This document shows positions 18,705 through 27,300 of a stretch of DNA of 64,000 nt, one piece after another. Origin of the DNA: JBOGXA01 sp050694175 (GTDB lineage Bacteria; Actinomycetota; CADDZG01; WHSQ01); NCBI GenBank assembly GCA_050694175.1, contig JBOGXA010000002.1, positions 62,001 to 126,000 on the forward strand. Direction: 5' to 3'. The position numbers and the translations under genes were made by a program. The notes below the pieces were generated by a model. That model had not been told where the DNA came from and made no database searches. It saw only the letters and a list, made by a program, of their open reading frames with translations. Position 1 is the first letter of the stretch, and each line of letters begins with the position of its first letter.

Positions 18705-19259
18705 ATGCGTGTCATCGCCGGCTTGGCAAAGGGGCGCCGGCTCAAGACTCCGGTTACCGGTACGCGCCCCATGACCGACCGGATAAAAGAGTCGATATTC
18801 TCGGCGCTCGGGGATATGTCGGGCTTCTCGGTCCTAGACCTCTACGCGGGCTCCGGCTCCCTCGGTCTCGAGGCAATCTCGCGCGGCGCGCGTGCCGTCA
18901 TGTTTGTCGAGAACTCGCGCGACGCAATCGTCAAACTCGAGGAGAACATCGCGGCCACGGGCTTCGAGTCCCAGTCCGATGTCTTGTGGGGCGACGTCGC
19001 GCACACCATCGGCACGCACGCCGAGGACAGAGTGGATGTCATCTTCTGCGACCCTCCCTACTCGATGTCGCCCGACGACGTCCTGTCGAACCTGGAAAAC
19101 CTCGTGATGGGGGGGTGGCTGTCCAACGAGGGACGCATCGTGTTGCACCGTCCTTCGAAGGAGCGGAGGCTCAACCCGTTCGGGCTGGCGCTCATCTGGG
19201 AACGTGAGTACGGGCAGAGTTCCGTCTACATCTTCACGCACGAGGACGAAGACGAGTGA
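18705..19259 (+). CDS. rsmD: 16S rRNA (guanine966-N2)-methyltransferase RsmD
   Basis: 184 residues from ATG 18705; a TTG two codons upstream is possible. It has the RsmD opening RVIAGLAKGRRLKTP, the SAM motif DLYAGSGSLGLEAISRGA, and the catalytic DPPY motif in IFCDPPYSM. It methylates G966 of 16S rRNA during 30S assembly. Its stop overlaps the coaD start (GTGA), the usual rsmD-coaD pairing. Confidence 0.95.
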   Translation: MRVIAGLAKGRRLKTPVTGTRPMTDRIKESIFSALGDMSGFSVLDLYAGSGSLGLEAISRGARAVMFVENSRDAIVKLEENIAATGFESQSDVLWGDVAHTIGTHAEDRVDVIFCDPPYSMSPDDVLSNLENLVMGGWLSNEGRIVLHRPSKERRLNPFGLALIWEREYGQSSVYIFTHEDEDE

Positions 19260-19747
19260 CGGTTGCGCTGTGCCCGGGGTCGTTCGACCCCCCTACGAAC
19301 GGCCACGTGGACGTGATAGAGCGCTCCGCGCGCCACTTCGACGGTGTCTGCGTAGCGGTAATTGCCAATCCCTCCAAGCAGTCGTTGTTCTCGCTGGAAG
19401 AGCGTACGGAGATGCTGAGCGAGGTCCTCGCCCATCTCGACAACATCGAGATCACCTCGTTCGATGGCCTGCTCGTGGACTTTGCCAGGGCCCGGGGGCT
19501 CAGGGTGGTCGTCAAGGGGTTGAGAGCGGTGTCCGACTTCGAGTACGAGCTCCAGATGGCGGAGATGAACTCGACCCTTCTGCCCGGCCTCGACACGATC
19601 TTCGTCACGGCCAAACCCGCGTGGGCATTTCTGTCGTCGAGCCTGGTCAAGGAGGTCGCCCGCTTCGGAGGATCGGTGGAGGGCCTGGTCCCCCCGGTAG
19701 TTGCGAAGGCCCTGATCGACCGTTACCGAAAAAATGGGAATATCTAA
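19256..19747 (+). CDS. coaD: Phosphopantetheine adenylyltransferase
   Basis: 163 residues, GTG start overlapping the rsmD stop. The nucleotidyltransferase motif PGSFDPPTNGH at the N-terminus carries the TxGH site, and VKGLRAVSDFEYE is the substrate-binding stretch typical of CoaD. It transfers AMP to 4'-phosphopantetheine in coenzyme A synthesis. Length is normal. Confidence 0.96.
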   Translation: MTVALCPGSFDPPTNGHVDVIERSARHFDGVCVAVIANPSKQSLFSLEERTEMLSEVLAHLDNIEITSFDGLLVDFARARGLRVVVKGLRAVSDFEYELQMAEMNSTLLPGLDTIFVTAKPAWAFLSSSLVKEVARFGGSVEGLVPPVVAKALIDRYRKNGNI

Positions 19748-19773
19748 GCGACACTATGGCGAGGAGTGAGCAC

Positions 19774-20304
19774 ATGGACCTGATCGACCGCATCGACGAG
19801 CTGCAAGTCCTCATTGAGGAGGCCAAGGCCGTCCCCTTGTCCAGCAGCGCCGTCATTAACCGCGATGAATTCCTGGAGCTGCTCGCGCAACTCAAAGAGG
19901 AGATCCCGGACGAAGTGCGCCAGGCTCGGTGGATGGCCCGCGATCGTGACGAGTTGCTGGCGAGGGCCCGCAAGGAAGCGGATCGGGTCATGGCCGACGC
20001 CCGCGAGCAGCGCGATCGACTCCTCTCCCGCACGGAGATAGTCCACGCCGCCGGGCGCGAGGCCGAACGGATCGTCGACGAGGGCAAGGATCGGGCCGCG
20101 CGGATGCGTGCCGAGGCGGAGGACTACATCGATCAGAAGCTCGCGGCGTTCGAGATCCTCCTCAACAAGACGCTTGCCACCGTGGCCAAGGGACGCGAGC
20201 AGCTGAGGGGCGAGCGGCAGACCGGGGCGGTCCCGCAGACCCCCGAAGGTCCCCCGCCGGGGGGACCCTTTGACGCCGAGGAACTGGGCGAACCGGTCAT
20301 TTAG
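19774..20304 (+). CDS. SepIVA/DivIVA-like coiled-coil protein
   Basis: 176 residues from ATG 19774, which has GAGGAG about eight bases upstream; ATG 19756 lacks a site. After a short N-terminal helix it is a long charged coiled coil rich in Arg, Glu and Ala (ARKEADRVMADAREQRDRLL), ending in a Pro/Gly tail. Position between coaD/rsmD and DUF177-rpmF-rnc matches the mycobacterial SepIVA (Rv2927c) locus. That protein acts in septation and polar growth. Function here is inferred from synteny and coil architecture. An F0-ATPase subunit-b-like coil is a superficial alternative. Confidence 0.7.
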   Translation: MDLIDRIDELQVLIEEAKAVPLSSSAVINRDEFLELLAQLKEEIPDEVRQARWMARDRDELLARARKEADRVMADAREQRDRLLSRTEIVHAAGREAERIVDEGKDRAARMRAEAEDYIDQKLAAFEILLNKTLATVAKGREQLRGERQTGAVPQTPEGPPPGGPFDAEELGEPVI

Positions 20305-20366
20305 GGCTGGAAACCCCTGGAAATCGGAGCCCCTCTGGTATCATCGCTGCGCCCGGGACGGCCCCT

Positions 20367-20939
20367 GTGGCCCCCGGAGACCACAACTTCTTGCAGACGG
20401 GGCAGCCGCGCGTGCAGCAATTGTCGGTTTCGGTCGCCGAGCTTCTGGGGCGGCCCGGAGCATTCCGAGATATCGAGCTGTCGGCGCCGTTGCCGGGCGT
20501 CGGGGTCGAGCTGGCGCGCCTCACCGATGACCCCATCGGGGCCCGGCTGCGGGTTCAGAGCGTGGTCGAGGGAATCCTCGTCACGGGACGGGTTGAGGGC
20601 GCAACGGAAGTTCGCTGTGCCCGGTGCCTGACCGGGCTGGGATCCGGGGTCGAGTTGGAGGTGTGTGAGCTGTTCATCGCTCCGGGTCACGAGGATCCGG
20701 CGGACGACTCCTATCGAGTGGCCGGCAGCGAGATCCACCTCGAGCCCATGCTCCGCGACGCGATCGCCCTCGCCCTTCCGCTCCACCCGTTGTGCCGGCG
20801 GGACTGCAAGGGGATCTGCGCCCGCTGTGGCGCCGCCCTCAACGACGGGGAGTGTGACTGCCGGGAGGACGGGACCGATCCCCGCTGGGCCCCACTGGAC
20901 GCCCTGCGAGCCAAGTTGGAAGACCGCTCGACGGCCTGA
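20367..20939 (+). CDS. DUF177 (YceD) family protein
   Basis: 190 residues from GTG 20367; an in-frame GTG at 20412 would give a 175-residue product, and the start is not decided by a ribosome site. The family pattern is clear: a CARCL motif in the middle and a C-terminal cysteine cluster CRRDCKGICARCG with LNDGECDC. DUF177 proteins are encoded directly before rpmF in very many bacteria, as here, and are linked to 23S rRNA/L32 metabolism. Confidence 0.9.
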   Translation: MAPGDHNFLQTGQPRVQQLSVSVAELLGRPGAFRDIELSAPLPGVGVELARLTDDPIGARLRVQSVVEGILVTGRVEGATEVRCARCLTGLGSGVELEVCELFIAPGHEDPADDSYRVAGSEIHLEPMLRDAIALALPLHPLCRRDCKGICARCGAALNDGECDCREDGTDPRWAPLDALRAKLEDRSTA

Positions 20940-20972
20940 GGGCCGTTCGCGAAAGCTAAAAAGGAGGCGGAG

Positions 20973-21149
20973 ATGGCTGTTCCGAAGCGACGGAAGACTC
21001 GATCGAAGATGCGAATGCGGCGCGCCCACTGGCGGACGGAAGCGCCGACCTACTCCGCATGCCCCCAGTGCCGTCAGCCGAAGCTGCCCCACAGGGTATG
21101 CCCGAACTGCGGGTTCTATGCCGGACGCCAGGTCATCGAGACCGAATAG
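20973..21149 (+). CDS. rpmF: 50S ribosomal protein L32
   Basis: 58 residues. ATG 20973 is preceded by AAAAAGGAGGCGGAG. The protein opens MAVPKRRKTRSKMRMRRAHW and ends with a zinc ribbon, CPQC followed by CPNC, in the standard bL32 arrangement. It sits 33 bases after DUF177, and the rnc gene starts inside its 3' end. Confidence 0.97.
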   Translation: MAVPKRRKTRSKMRMRRAHWRTEAPTYSACPQCRQPKLPHRVCPNCGFYAGRQVIETE

Positions 21150-21909
21150 CGCCGCGGGGCGCGCTGCGGCCCAGGGGCAGGCGGCCGTTCCGTCGGGGCT
21201 CGAAAGATTGGGTGTCCCGCCGTCTGGCGGCGGGCTCTACGACCTCGCGCTCACCCACAGATCGTTTGCGTTCGAGCAGTCGAGTCCGGTCCCGCACAAC
21301 GAGCGGCTCGAGTTCCTCGGCGATTCAGTGCTGGGTGTGGTCGTCACAGGACTGATCTTCGACAGATACCCCGAGCTCAGCGAGGGGGAGATGGCGAGGT
21401 TGCGGGCCTCGGTGGTCAATACGGGGGCACTGGCGGAGGTCGCGCGCTCGATCGGCCTTGGCGATTACATCCGGCTCGGAAAAGGTGAAGAGGCGTCGGG
21501 GGGCCGGAACAAGGACTCGCTGCTCGCCGACACCCTCGAAGCGGTCGTGGGGGCCGTGTATCTCGATCGCGGGATCGCCGCCGTGGAGGCAGCCCTCGTC
21601 CCGTTGTTTGTCGGTCCTCTCGATACTCGCGTTGCCGCCGGAAGCCGCTACGACGCGAAGACGGCGCTCCAGGAGATAGCGGTGCGAGACTTCGGGAGCT
21701 TCCCGTCGTATCGGGTCGAGGCAACGGGGCCCGATCACGACAAGCGGTTCGAGGCATGCGTCTATCTCAAGGACCACTTGAGCGGGCGGGGTCGGGGGCG
21801 AAGCAAAAAAGAGGCCGAGCAGAACGCCGCGCGCGAGGCGCTGGCTCACCTCGACGGGGCTCGGCGTCTCGATGATCTCGACAGGGGGAGCGATGCCTTC
21901 GCTTCCTGA
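21118..21909 (+). CDS. rnc: Ribonuclease III
   Basis: 263 residues from ATG 21118, the only canonical in-frame start that keeps the N-terminal helix; this start overlaps rpmF by 32 bases. The catalytic signature NERLEFLGDSVLG and the second acidic site DTLEAVVGAVYLD are intact. A double-stranded RNA-binding domain follows from about residue 180 (DAKTALQEIAVRDFG to KKEAEQNAAREALAHL). It cleaves rRNA precursors and other duplex RNA. The 3' end overlaps the fpg-like gene by 17 bases. Confidence 0.95.
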   Translation: MPDARSSRPNSAAGRAAAQGQAAVPSGLERLGVPPSGGGLYDLALTHRSFAFEQSSPVPHNERLEFLGDSVLGVVVTGLIFDRYPELSEGEMARLRASVVNTGALAEVARSIGLGDYIRLGKGEEASGGRNKDSLLADTLEAVVGAVYLDRGIAAVEAALVPLFVGPLDTRVAAGSRYDAKTALQEIAVRDFGSFPSYRVEATGPDHDKRFEACVYLKDHLSGRGRGRSKKEAEQNAAREALAHLDGARRLDDLDRGSDAFAS

Positions 21910-22744
21910 GATCGAGGTGATCCGCAGGGACCTGGAGAAGGAGGTGGTCGGCCGCCGCATCAAGGAGGCCGAAGTACGCCCCACGCGCAACGCGATGAAG
22001 GTCATCCGCCGTCACGGCCGCCGCAAGGAGTTCCAGGACATGCTCGTGGGGGCCAAGGTCGACGGGATCGAAAGGTCGGGCCGGCTTCTTTTCTTCGATC
22101 TCGATAACGACAACGTGTTCGTGGTCGACCTCGGAACGACCGGGCGGCTGTTGAAGACGAGCGCGTCGGAGGCGATCGCGCCCCACACGCACATCGTCCT
22201 CTCCTTCACGATAGGTGGCCAGCTCCGCGTTCTCGATTCGAAGCTCACCGGAGAGGTCTTCGTGGCGCCCGCCGGCGATGTAGCGGCGATGCCCGAGCTG
22301 AAGACGACCGCGCTCGATCCCCTCGACAATCAGAGTCCTCTGACGTGGCAGGCGTTCTCGAGCCTGCTCGAGGAGCATGGGCGCACGATGAAGGAGCTGC
22401 TGACCGACGAGCGCTTCATCGTCGGGCTCGGCGAAATCTACTCCGACGAGGTGCTATTCGCTGCCGGCCTGCGGTACGACCGCTCGTCCGACAGGCTGAC
22501 GTCTCAGGACGTGCGGCGGCTCTACCGGGCGTTGCTCGAGACTGCCCAGGAAGCCGTCAAGGCGCGCGGGACGAGTTGGGGCGCCGACGGGTTCAGGGAC
22601 CTCCAGGGAAATGAAGGCATGTTCCAGATCGAGCTCAAGGTCTACGAGCGCGCCGGCGAGCCGTGCAGGAGATGCCGCAACCAGATCGAAAGGGCTGAGT
22701 TCAACGGCGGTGCCAGCTATTTCTGCCCACAGTGTCAGTCATGA
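21893..22744 (+). CDS. Divergent Fpg/Nei-family protein, catalytic residues altered
   Basis: 283 residues from ATG 21893, fixed because the family needs Met-Pro at the start. The overall fold is recognisable: MPSLPEIEVIRRDLE, PHTHIVLSFTIGG, the helix-two-turn-helix at LGEIYSDEVLF, and a C-terminal zinc finger (CRRCRN then FCPQCQ). Against Geobacillus MutM many key positions differ: the catalytic Glu after Pro is Ser; the Lys of RRGKFL is Arg; the Met of the intercalation triad is Thr; RKFG is KLTG; the Asn of GNIY is Glu; and the zinc-finger Arg is lost. It occupies the canonical rnc-fpg-smc slot, so it is the orthologous gene, but glycosylase activity is doubtful. It might bind DNA without cleaving or recognise another lesion. 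Confidence 0.85.
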   Translation: MPSLPEIEVIRRDLEKEVVGRRIKEAEVRPTRNAMKVIRRHGRRKEFQDMLVGAKVDGIERSGRLLFFDLDNDNVFVVDLGTTGRLLKTSASEAIAPHTHIVLSFTIGGQLRVLDSKLTGEVFVAPAGDVAAMPELKTTALDPLDNQSPLTWQAFSSLLEEHGRTMKELLTDERFIVGLGEIYSDEVLFAAGLRYDRSSDRLTSQDVRRLYRALLETAQEAVKARGTSWGADGFRDLQGNEGMFQIELKVYERAGEPCRRCRNQIERAEFNGGASYFCPQCQS

Positions 22745-22786
22745 GTCGAATCCAAAGCACGCGGCGTAGCTACAGGAGGCAGGGAA

Positions 22787-23062
22787 GTGGAGGATAGAAC
22801 CCGGGTCCACGTGTTCGTGAATGGGGATCTGGCTGGCACAGACTTCCGCCAGGCCATTGCCGAGAAGGCCATCGAGCAGGGCGTCGCAGGGTGGGTCAAG
22901 AAGCTGGGCGACGGTCGCATCGAAGCCGTTCTCGAGGGCCCCCGCGACGAGGTCTACCGGGTGGTGGGCCTGTGCCGGGCCGGGCCCGAGGGGGCCAAGG
23001 TGTCGGGCGTCCAGGTCGATCGAGAGCCCCCCAGGAACGAGCGGAACTTCAAGATCAAGTAG
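22787..23062 (+). CDS. Acylphosphatase-like protein lacking the catalytic Asn
   Basis: 91 residues, GTG start with AGGAGG seven bases upstream. It follows the acylphosphatase pattern throughout (VHVFVNG, TDFRQAIAEKA, GVAGWVKKLGDG, IEAVLEGP, GPEGAKVSGVQV). The active-site Arg of GVGFR is kept as TDFR. The second catalytic residue, the Asn of GWVRN, is Lys (GWVKK), and the QGVG phosphate loop reads LAGT. Acylphosphatases hydrolyse carboxyl-phosphate bonds; this one may be inactive or act as a binding protein. It lies in the mycobacterial acyP position before smc. Confidence 0.82.
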   Translation: MEDRTRVHVFVNGDLAGTDFRQAIAEKAIEQGVAGWVKKLGDGRIEAVLEGPRDEVYRVVGLCRAGPEGAKVSGVQVDREPPRNERNFKIK

Positions 23063-23063
23063 G

Positions 23064-23113
23064 GGCGGGGAGGCCGCGCCTGCCCTCCGGGCCCGGGGCC
23101 GCGCCTCCCCGCC
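23064..23113 (+). terminator. GC-rich hairpin after the acylphosphatase-like gene
   Basis: An 11-base perfect inverted repeat (GGCGGGGAGGC and GCCTCCCCGCC) with a 28-base loop starts two bases after the stop codon. There is no T-tract, so it may be an attenuating or Rho-dependent structure. It lies immediately before the left 47-bp repeat. Confidence 0.4.
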
Positions 23114-23131
23114 TCCTCGCCTCCCGATCGA

Positions 23132-23178
23132 ACCTATGCGCGCCATGTCTCCCAGAATGTGATCGGGCGCGCAAAGTT
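23132..23178. repeat. Left 47-bp palindromic repeat flanking the nuclease gene
   Basis: This 47-base segment matches 24183-24229 at 39 of 47 positions in the same orientation. The most conserved parts are GCGCGCCATGTCT (23138-23150) and GGGCGCGCAAAGTT (23165-23178). Its own arms form an inverted repeat with 11 of 13 pairs. It ends 14 bases beyond the nuclease stop codon. The divergent centre and conserved arms suggest selection on a stem-loop. Confidence 0.85.
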
Positions 23179-23192
23179 GCCCGGAGCGGGTG

Positions 23193-24134
23193 CTAAGCGG
23201 CGGGTTGGTTGCGCTCCCACGCGCGCCGAAGGTTCGACAGAAACTCATGAGGCGAAGGGAGGTCGGCCCACGTGAACCTCAAAACCGCCCACCCCAAAGC
23301 GATCAATTGGTTGTGACGCGTCTGCTCGCGCCGCCACTGCTCGGGATTCGAATGCCATCGGTAGCTGTCCGCCTCGATGATGATCATCCGCTCCGGGTAG
23401 CAGAAATCGGGCCGGGCGACGAACCGGCCCTCGTGCCATACCTCGAACTGTTGAAGCGGATGGGGGAAGCCCGCCTTCTTCAACAATGCGAAGAGGTCGA
23501 CCTCGAAGCCGGTCGCGGCGATGCCCGGCTCGCCCGCCCGGGCTTCCACGAGCTTGCGGAACAATGCGGTCCCACGACGCCCCCGCCTGCCGTTGCGCAA
23601 CAGCTGGTCCTCCAAGGCGGGCATGGTCACGAGCCGCTTGTGCAAGAGGGTCGATAGTGTCCTCTCGACTACGGCAGGCGGAAGGCGTCCGGCGACATCC
23701 AAGAGGGTCCGCGGCGCCGTGGTCACGGGAAGCGCGTCGATAGCCGAGACGTCTCGCCGGCCGAGCTCGGTGACTCTCTGTAATTCGATCCAGCTGCGCG
23801 CCGGCCGGAGGCCTCTCGTAACGATCAGGTGTACGGACTTCTCCGCCCGGAATTCCTCGACCCCGAGGAGCGCGGCCGCGGTTAGGCCCGAGAACACTGC
23901 GTGGGGTCCCAAGGAGAGGTGTGCCGCGTAGATCCGTTGCAGCCACGACGACGGTGCTCCGGCAAAGGCGAAAACCCGCGGCATGACGAGGGACCAGGTG
24001 CCCGACCGCCGCCGGTAGGAGATCTGCTGACGCGTGAGGCCGGTGCCCAGGGCCTGAGCGGCCGAGATGACGCCCATTTGCCGCTGAGCCATTTGGGCAC
24101 AGGCCCAATCGGGGTCCGATGTAGGAAGCTTCAT
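23193..24134 (-). CDS. AbiEi-like winged helix plus DUF559 nuclease
   Basis: 313 residues from ATG 24134 (ATG 24143 adds three; neither has a clear ribosome site). Residues about 10-100 resemble the AbiEi-type antitoxin winged helix and its follow-on domain (GVISAAQALGTGLTRQQISY, then HAVFSGLTAAALLG). The last 110 residues are a DUF559/Vsr-like nuclease fold with the probable catalytic acids in ARPDFCYPE and IIIEADSYRWH and the ending GWAVLRFTWADL. It is on the opposite strand to all neighbours, splits the conserved acyP-smc junction, and is bracketed by two 47-bp palindromic repeats. Function is unproven: defence, mobility or repeat processing are all possible. Confidence 0.85.
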   Translation of the reverse strand: MKLPTSDPDWACAQMAQRQMGVISAAQALGTGLTRQQISYRRRSGTWSLVMPRVFAFAGAPSSWLQRIYAAHLSLGPHAVFSGLTAAALLGVEEFRAEKSVHLIVTRGLRPARSWIELQRVTELGRRDVSAIDALPVTTAPRTLLDVAGRLPPAVVERTLSTLLHKRLVTMPALEDQLLRNGRRGRRGTALFRKLVEARAGEPGIAATGFEVDLFALLKKAGFPHPLQQFEVWHEGRFVARPDFCYPERMIIIEADSYRWHSNPEQWRREQTRHNQLIALGWAVLRFTWADLPSPHEFLSNLRRAWERNQPAA

Positions 24135-24182
24135 GCAAGCCATGCGATCACGAGGGTGCGACGCAACACGCTCCCGGCAACC

Positions 24183-24229
24183 AACTTTGCGCGCCATGTC
24201 TTCGAGGTTGTGACTGGGCGCGCAAAGTT
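24183..24229. repeat. Right 47-bp palindromic repeat flanking the nuclease gene
   Basis: The arms are a perfect 13-base inverted repeat, AACTTTGCGCGCC (24183-24195) and GGCGCGCAAAGTT (24217-24229), with a 21-base centre. The centre has a further GTC/GAC pairing, so a long hairpin can form. It lies 48 bases upstream of the nuclease start, within its likely promoter or leader, and is the better-preserved copy of the pair with 23132-23178. Confidence 0.88.
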
Positions 24230-24312
24230 CGGTCACGCGGCCCCTCGCGGCGGCCTCCACGCCGCCGGCGGATTTCCGGGGGCCCGGCCGGCTCCGCTGG
24301 TAGCGTGCCCAT

Positions 24313-27300
24313 ATGTTCATCAAGAGCGTCCGGATGGCCGGGTTCAAGTCCTTCGCCGATCCGACCATCCTCGAGTTCGAGCGTGGAGTGAACGTCATCG
24401 TGGGCCCCAACGGCTCGGGCAAATCCAACATCGCCGACGCCCTGTCGTGGGTTCTCGGTTCCCAGGCTCCCTCGAACCTCCGGGGAGGGTCGATGGAGGA
24501 CGTCATCTTCGCCGGGTCTCAGGACCGGCCCCGCCTGGGAGTGGCCGACGTCGAGCTCATCTTCGACAACGCCTCTCGGATCCTCCCGCTCAACCTCAAC
24601 GAGGTGAGCATCGCTCGCTCGAGCGATCGCACGGGCGCGTCCGAGTACCGCATCAATGGAGCGCCCTGCCGGTTGCTCGACGTCGCCGAGTTGCTGTCCG
24701 ACACGGGCATCGGCCGGAGCATCCACACCGTCGTGGGACAGGGCCAGCTCGACGCGATCTTGGGGGCCCGGCCCGAGGAACGCCGGACCTTCATCGAGGA
24801 GGCGGCCCAGATCGGCAAGTACCGACGCAGGAAGGACCGATCGCTGAGAAAGATCGAGCGCGTCGACGACAACCTCACCCGCCTCAACGACGTTCTCTCG
24901 GAACTGCGGCGGGCGATCCGGCCGCTCAAGCGTCAAGCAACCGCCGCCGCCGAGTATTCGGACCTCCTCGGCGAGCAACGCAGCCTTCGCCAGCGCCTCG
25001 CCGCGACCGAGATCAACCGCCTGACAACGGACGCCGGGGGAGACCCCGCCGAGGAGACCCAACGTGCGCGCCTGCTGTCCGATGAGCTCGCCAGTGTTCG
25101 GGCCCGGCTGGAGGGGGCCGCGGCCGAACGACGGCGCCTGACCGAGAGGGCCGAGTCGGTCCGTGCCGTGCGCGACCGGATGACCCGGTCCGTGGATCGC
25201 CTGGGCTCCCTGGCCCGGTTCGCCGACGAGCGGGCCGAAAAGATGGCGGCGCGCCTGGCCGCCGAAACCGAGGAAGGATATCGGGAGCGGATCAGGCTGC
25301 TCGAGGCAGATCGCGAGGGGATGGCAGCGAAGCTCGCCCGGTTGCAAGGGGAGTCCGAGTCTGCCGCAGCGACCTCTCGGGGCGCGTCGGCGGCGCTCGA
25401 GTCGGCTCGGGCGCGCCGGGAAAAGACCGAGCGACGACTGGCGCGGGCGAGAGCCGATGAGACCATCGCCGATCAGGCGCTCGTAAGGGCCGAGGGCGTC
25501 GTCGCCGCGGGGGATTCCACGCTTGGGGCCATCGAGGCCCGAGTTCAGGCGGTCGTTGAACGACGCGACATCGCGGCTCGCGAGTTCGACGACGCGGGCC
25601 GCGCCCTCGACGCGACCGAAACGGAGATCCGCGCGCTCGAGACCGAGCTCGACGGTAAAGCAGAAGCCGCTGCGACCGCGGAGGTACGGCTCGAAGAGGC
25701 GCGTGAGCGCGCCGAGGGTCTCAAGGACCAATTGAACCTGTCGCACGCGGCGGGGGCCGCGGCCGGCGCGCGGCTGGCCGCACTCGAAGAGGTGGCCGAG
25801 CTGTTCGCGGACATGGCCGACGCCGTAGGACGATTGCGCGGCCTCCTCGACGATGCTGCGCGCCGCGCCGAGCTGGCGCGCGCCTCGGAGGACCGTGCCC
25901 GCGACATCGTGGGCGCGGCCGACGACGAGGTCGAGAAAAAGTGGCTGGAGGTCGTGGCACACGACGACGAGCTGCGACGGCTGGACGCGCTGGTATCGGG
26001 TGCGGCCGAGCGCCTTGCCGGTTGCCGGCGACGCCGGGAACAGCGGGAGATCGAGCTGGCCGCGCTCGACGAGGAGCTAGCGCGGGCGCGCGACGCACTG
26101 GCCGCGGCTCAGAGGGCCGCTGCCGAGGAGCGGGCGGCGTTGCCCGCCCGGCGCGCCGAACTCGAGCGCGTTCGTTCGGACCGGGAGGAGATCGAGCGAA
26201 CGCATATAGACGCCCGTCGGGAGGAGGCCGACGCGCTCGCATCTCTGACCGCAGCTCAGATGGATAGCCGGGGGGCCGAGGAGCGCGCTCTCGCGGCCCA
26301 GCTCCGGGTGGAGGAGACCGAAACGGGCATTGCCGACGCGGAAGCTGCGCTCGCCGGGCTCGAGGATCTGCGTGACTCCCTGCGCTCTGCCGTCGAGCGC
26401 GCCCGAGGCGTGTCCCGGCTTGCGGCCGCAGCGGCCGAGCGAGGCTCGATGTGGCTTCGCCGGGCGTCGGAGGCAACTCGATCGGCGCAGGCCGCGGCCG
26501 AGACTACAGAGCGCAAGCTTGTGGGCCTCAGATCCAGGGAGAGAGAGCTCGCGGAGCATCTCGAGGAGGTCGTCCGGCGACGCAATCAGGCCGAGATAAG
26601 ACGGGCTGAGAACACCGCCCGCATCAACGCGATCGCCGAACGGGCGATGGACGACTGGGGCATGCTCCCCGCCGACCTCGAGCGCCTCGAGGGGTTCGGT
26701 GACGACGCCCAAGAATCAGACGCGCGGGGCCGCGTCGAGCAGCTCGAGCGTCGCATCCGCCGGCTCGGCCCCGTTAACCCGCGCGCGGCCGAGGAGTACT
26801 CCGAGCTCTCCGAGCGAGAGGATTTCCTGGTCGCACAGATCGAGGACCTGAAGACATCGCGCCGCGACCTCATGAAGGTGGTACGTGACATAGACCAGAC
26901 GATCATCGAGGTCTTCGGCGCGGCGTTCGACACGGTCGCCCGCGAGTTCGAGACGGTCTTTGGCCGCCTGTTCCCGGGTGGGGCCGGAAAACTCACGCTG
27001 ACTGATCCCAACGACCTTCTGGCCGGTGGAATCGAGGTCGATGCGCGGCCACCGGGAAAGAACGTCCGTAAGTTGTCGCTGCTCTCGGGTGGCGAGCGTT
27101 CCCTGGTCGCGCTCGCGTTCCTATTTGCGATCTTTCGGGCCAAGCCGTCGCCTTTCTATCTCCTCGACGAGGTCGAGGCCGCGCTCGACGACATCAACCT
27201 GCAACGCTTCCTGGGTCTGATTGCCGAGCTCGAGGAGCACGCGCAGGTTCTGATCGTTACGCACCAGAAGCGCACGATGGAGGCGGCCGACGTCCTCTAC

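Noticed and set aside
24148..25962. 604-codon minus-strand frame opposite smc
   Set aside because: Antisense shadow of the smc head and coil; composition is that of reverse-complemented coiled coil.
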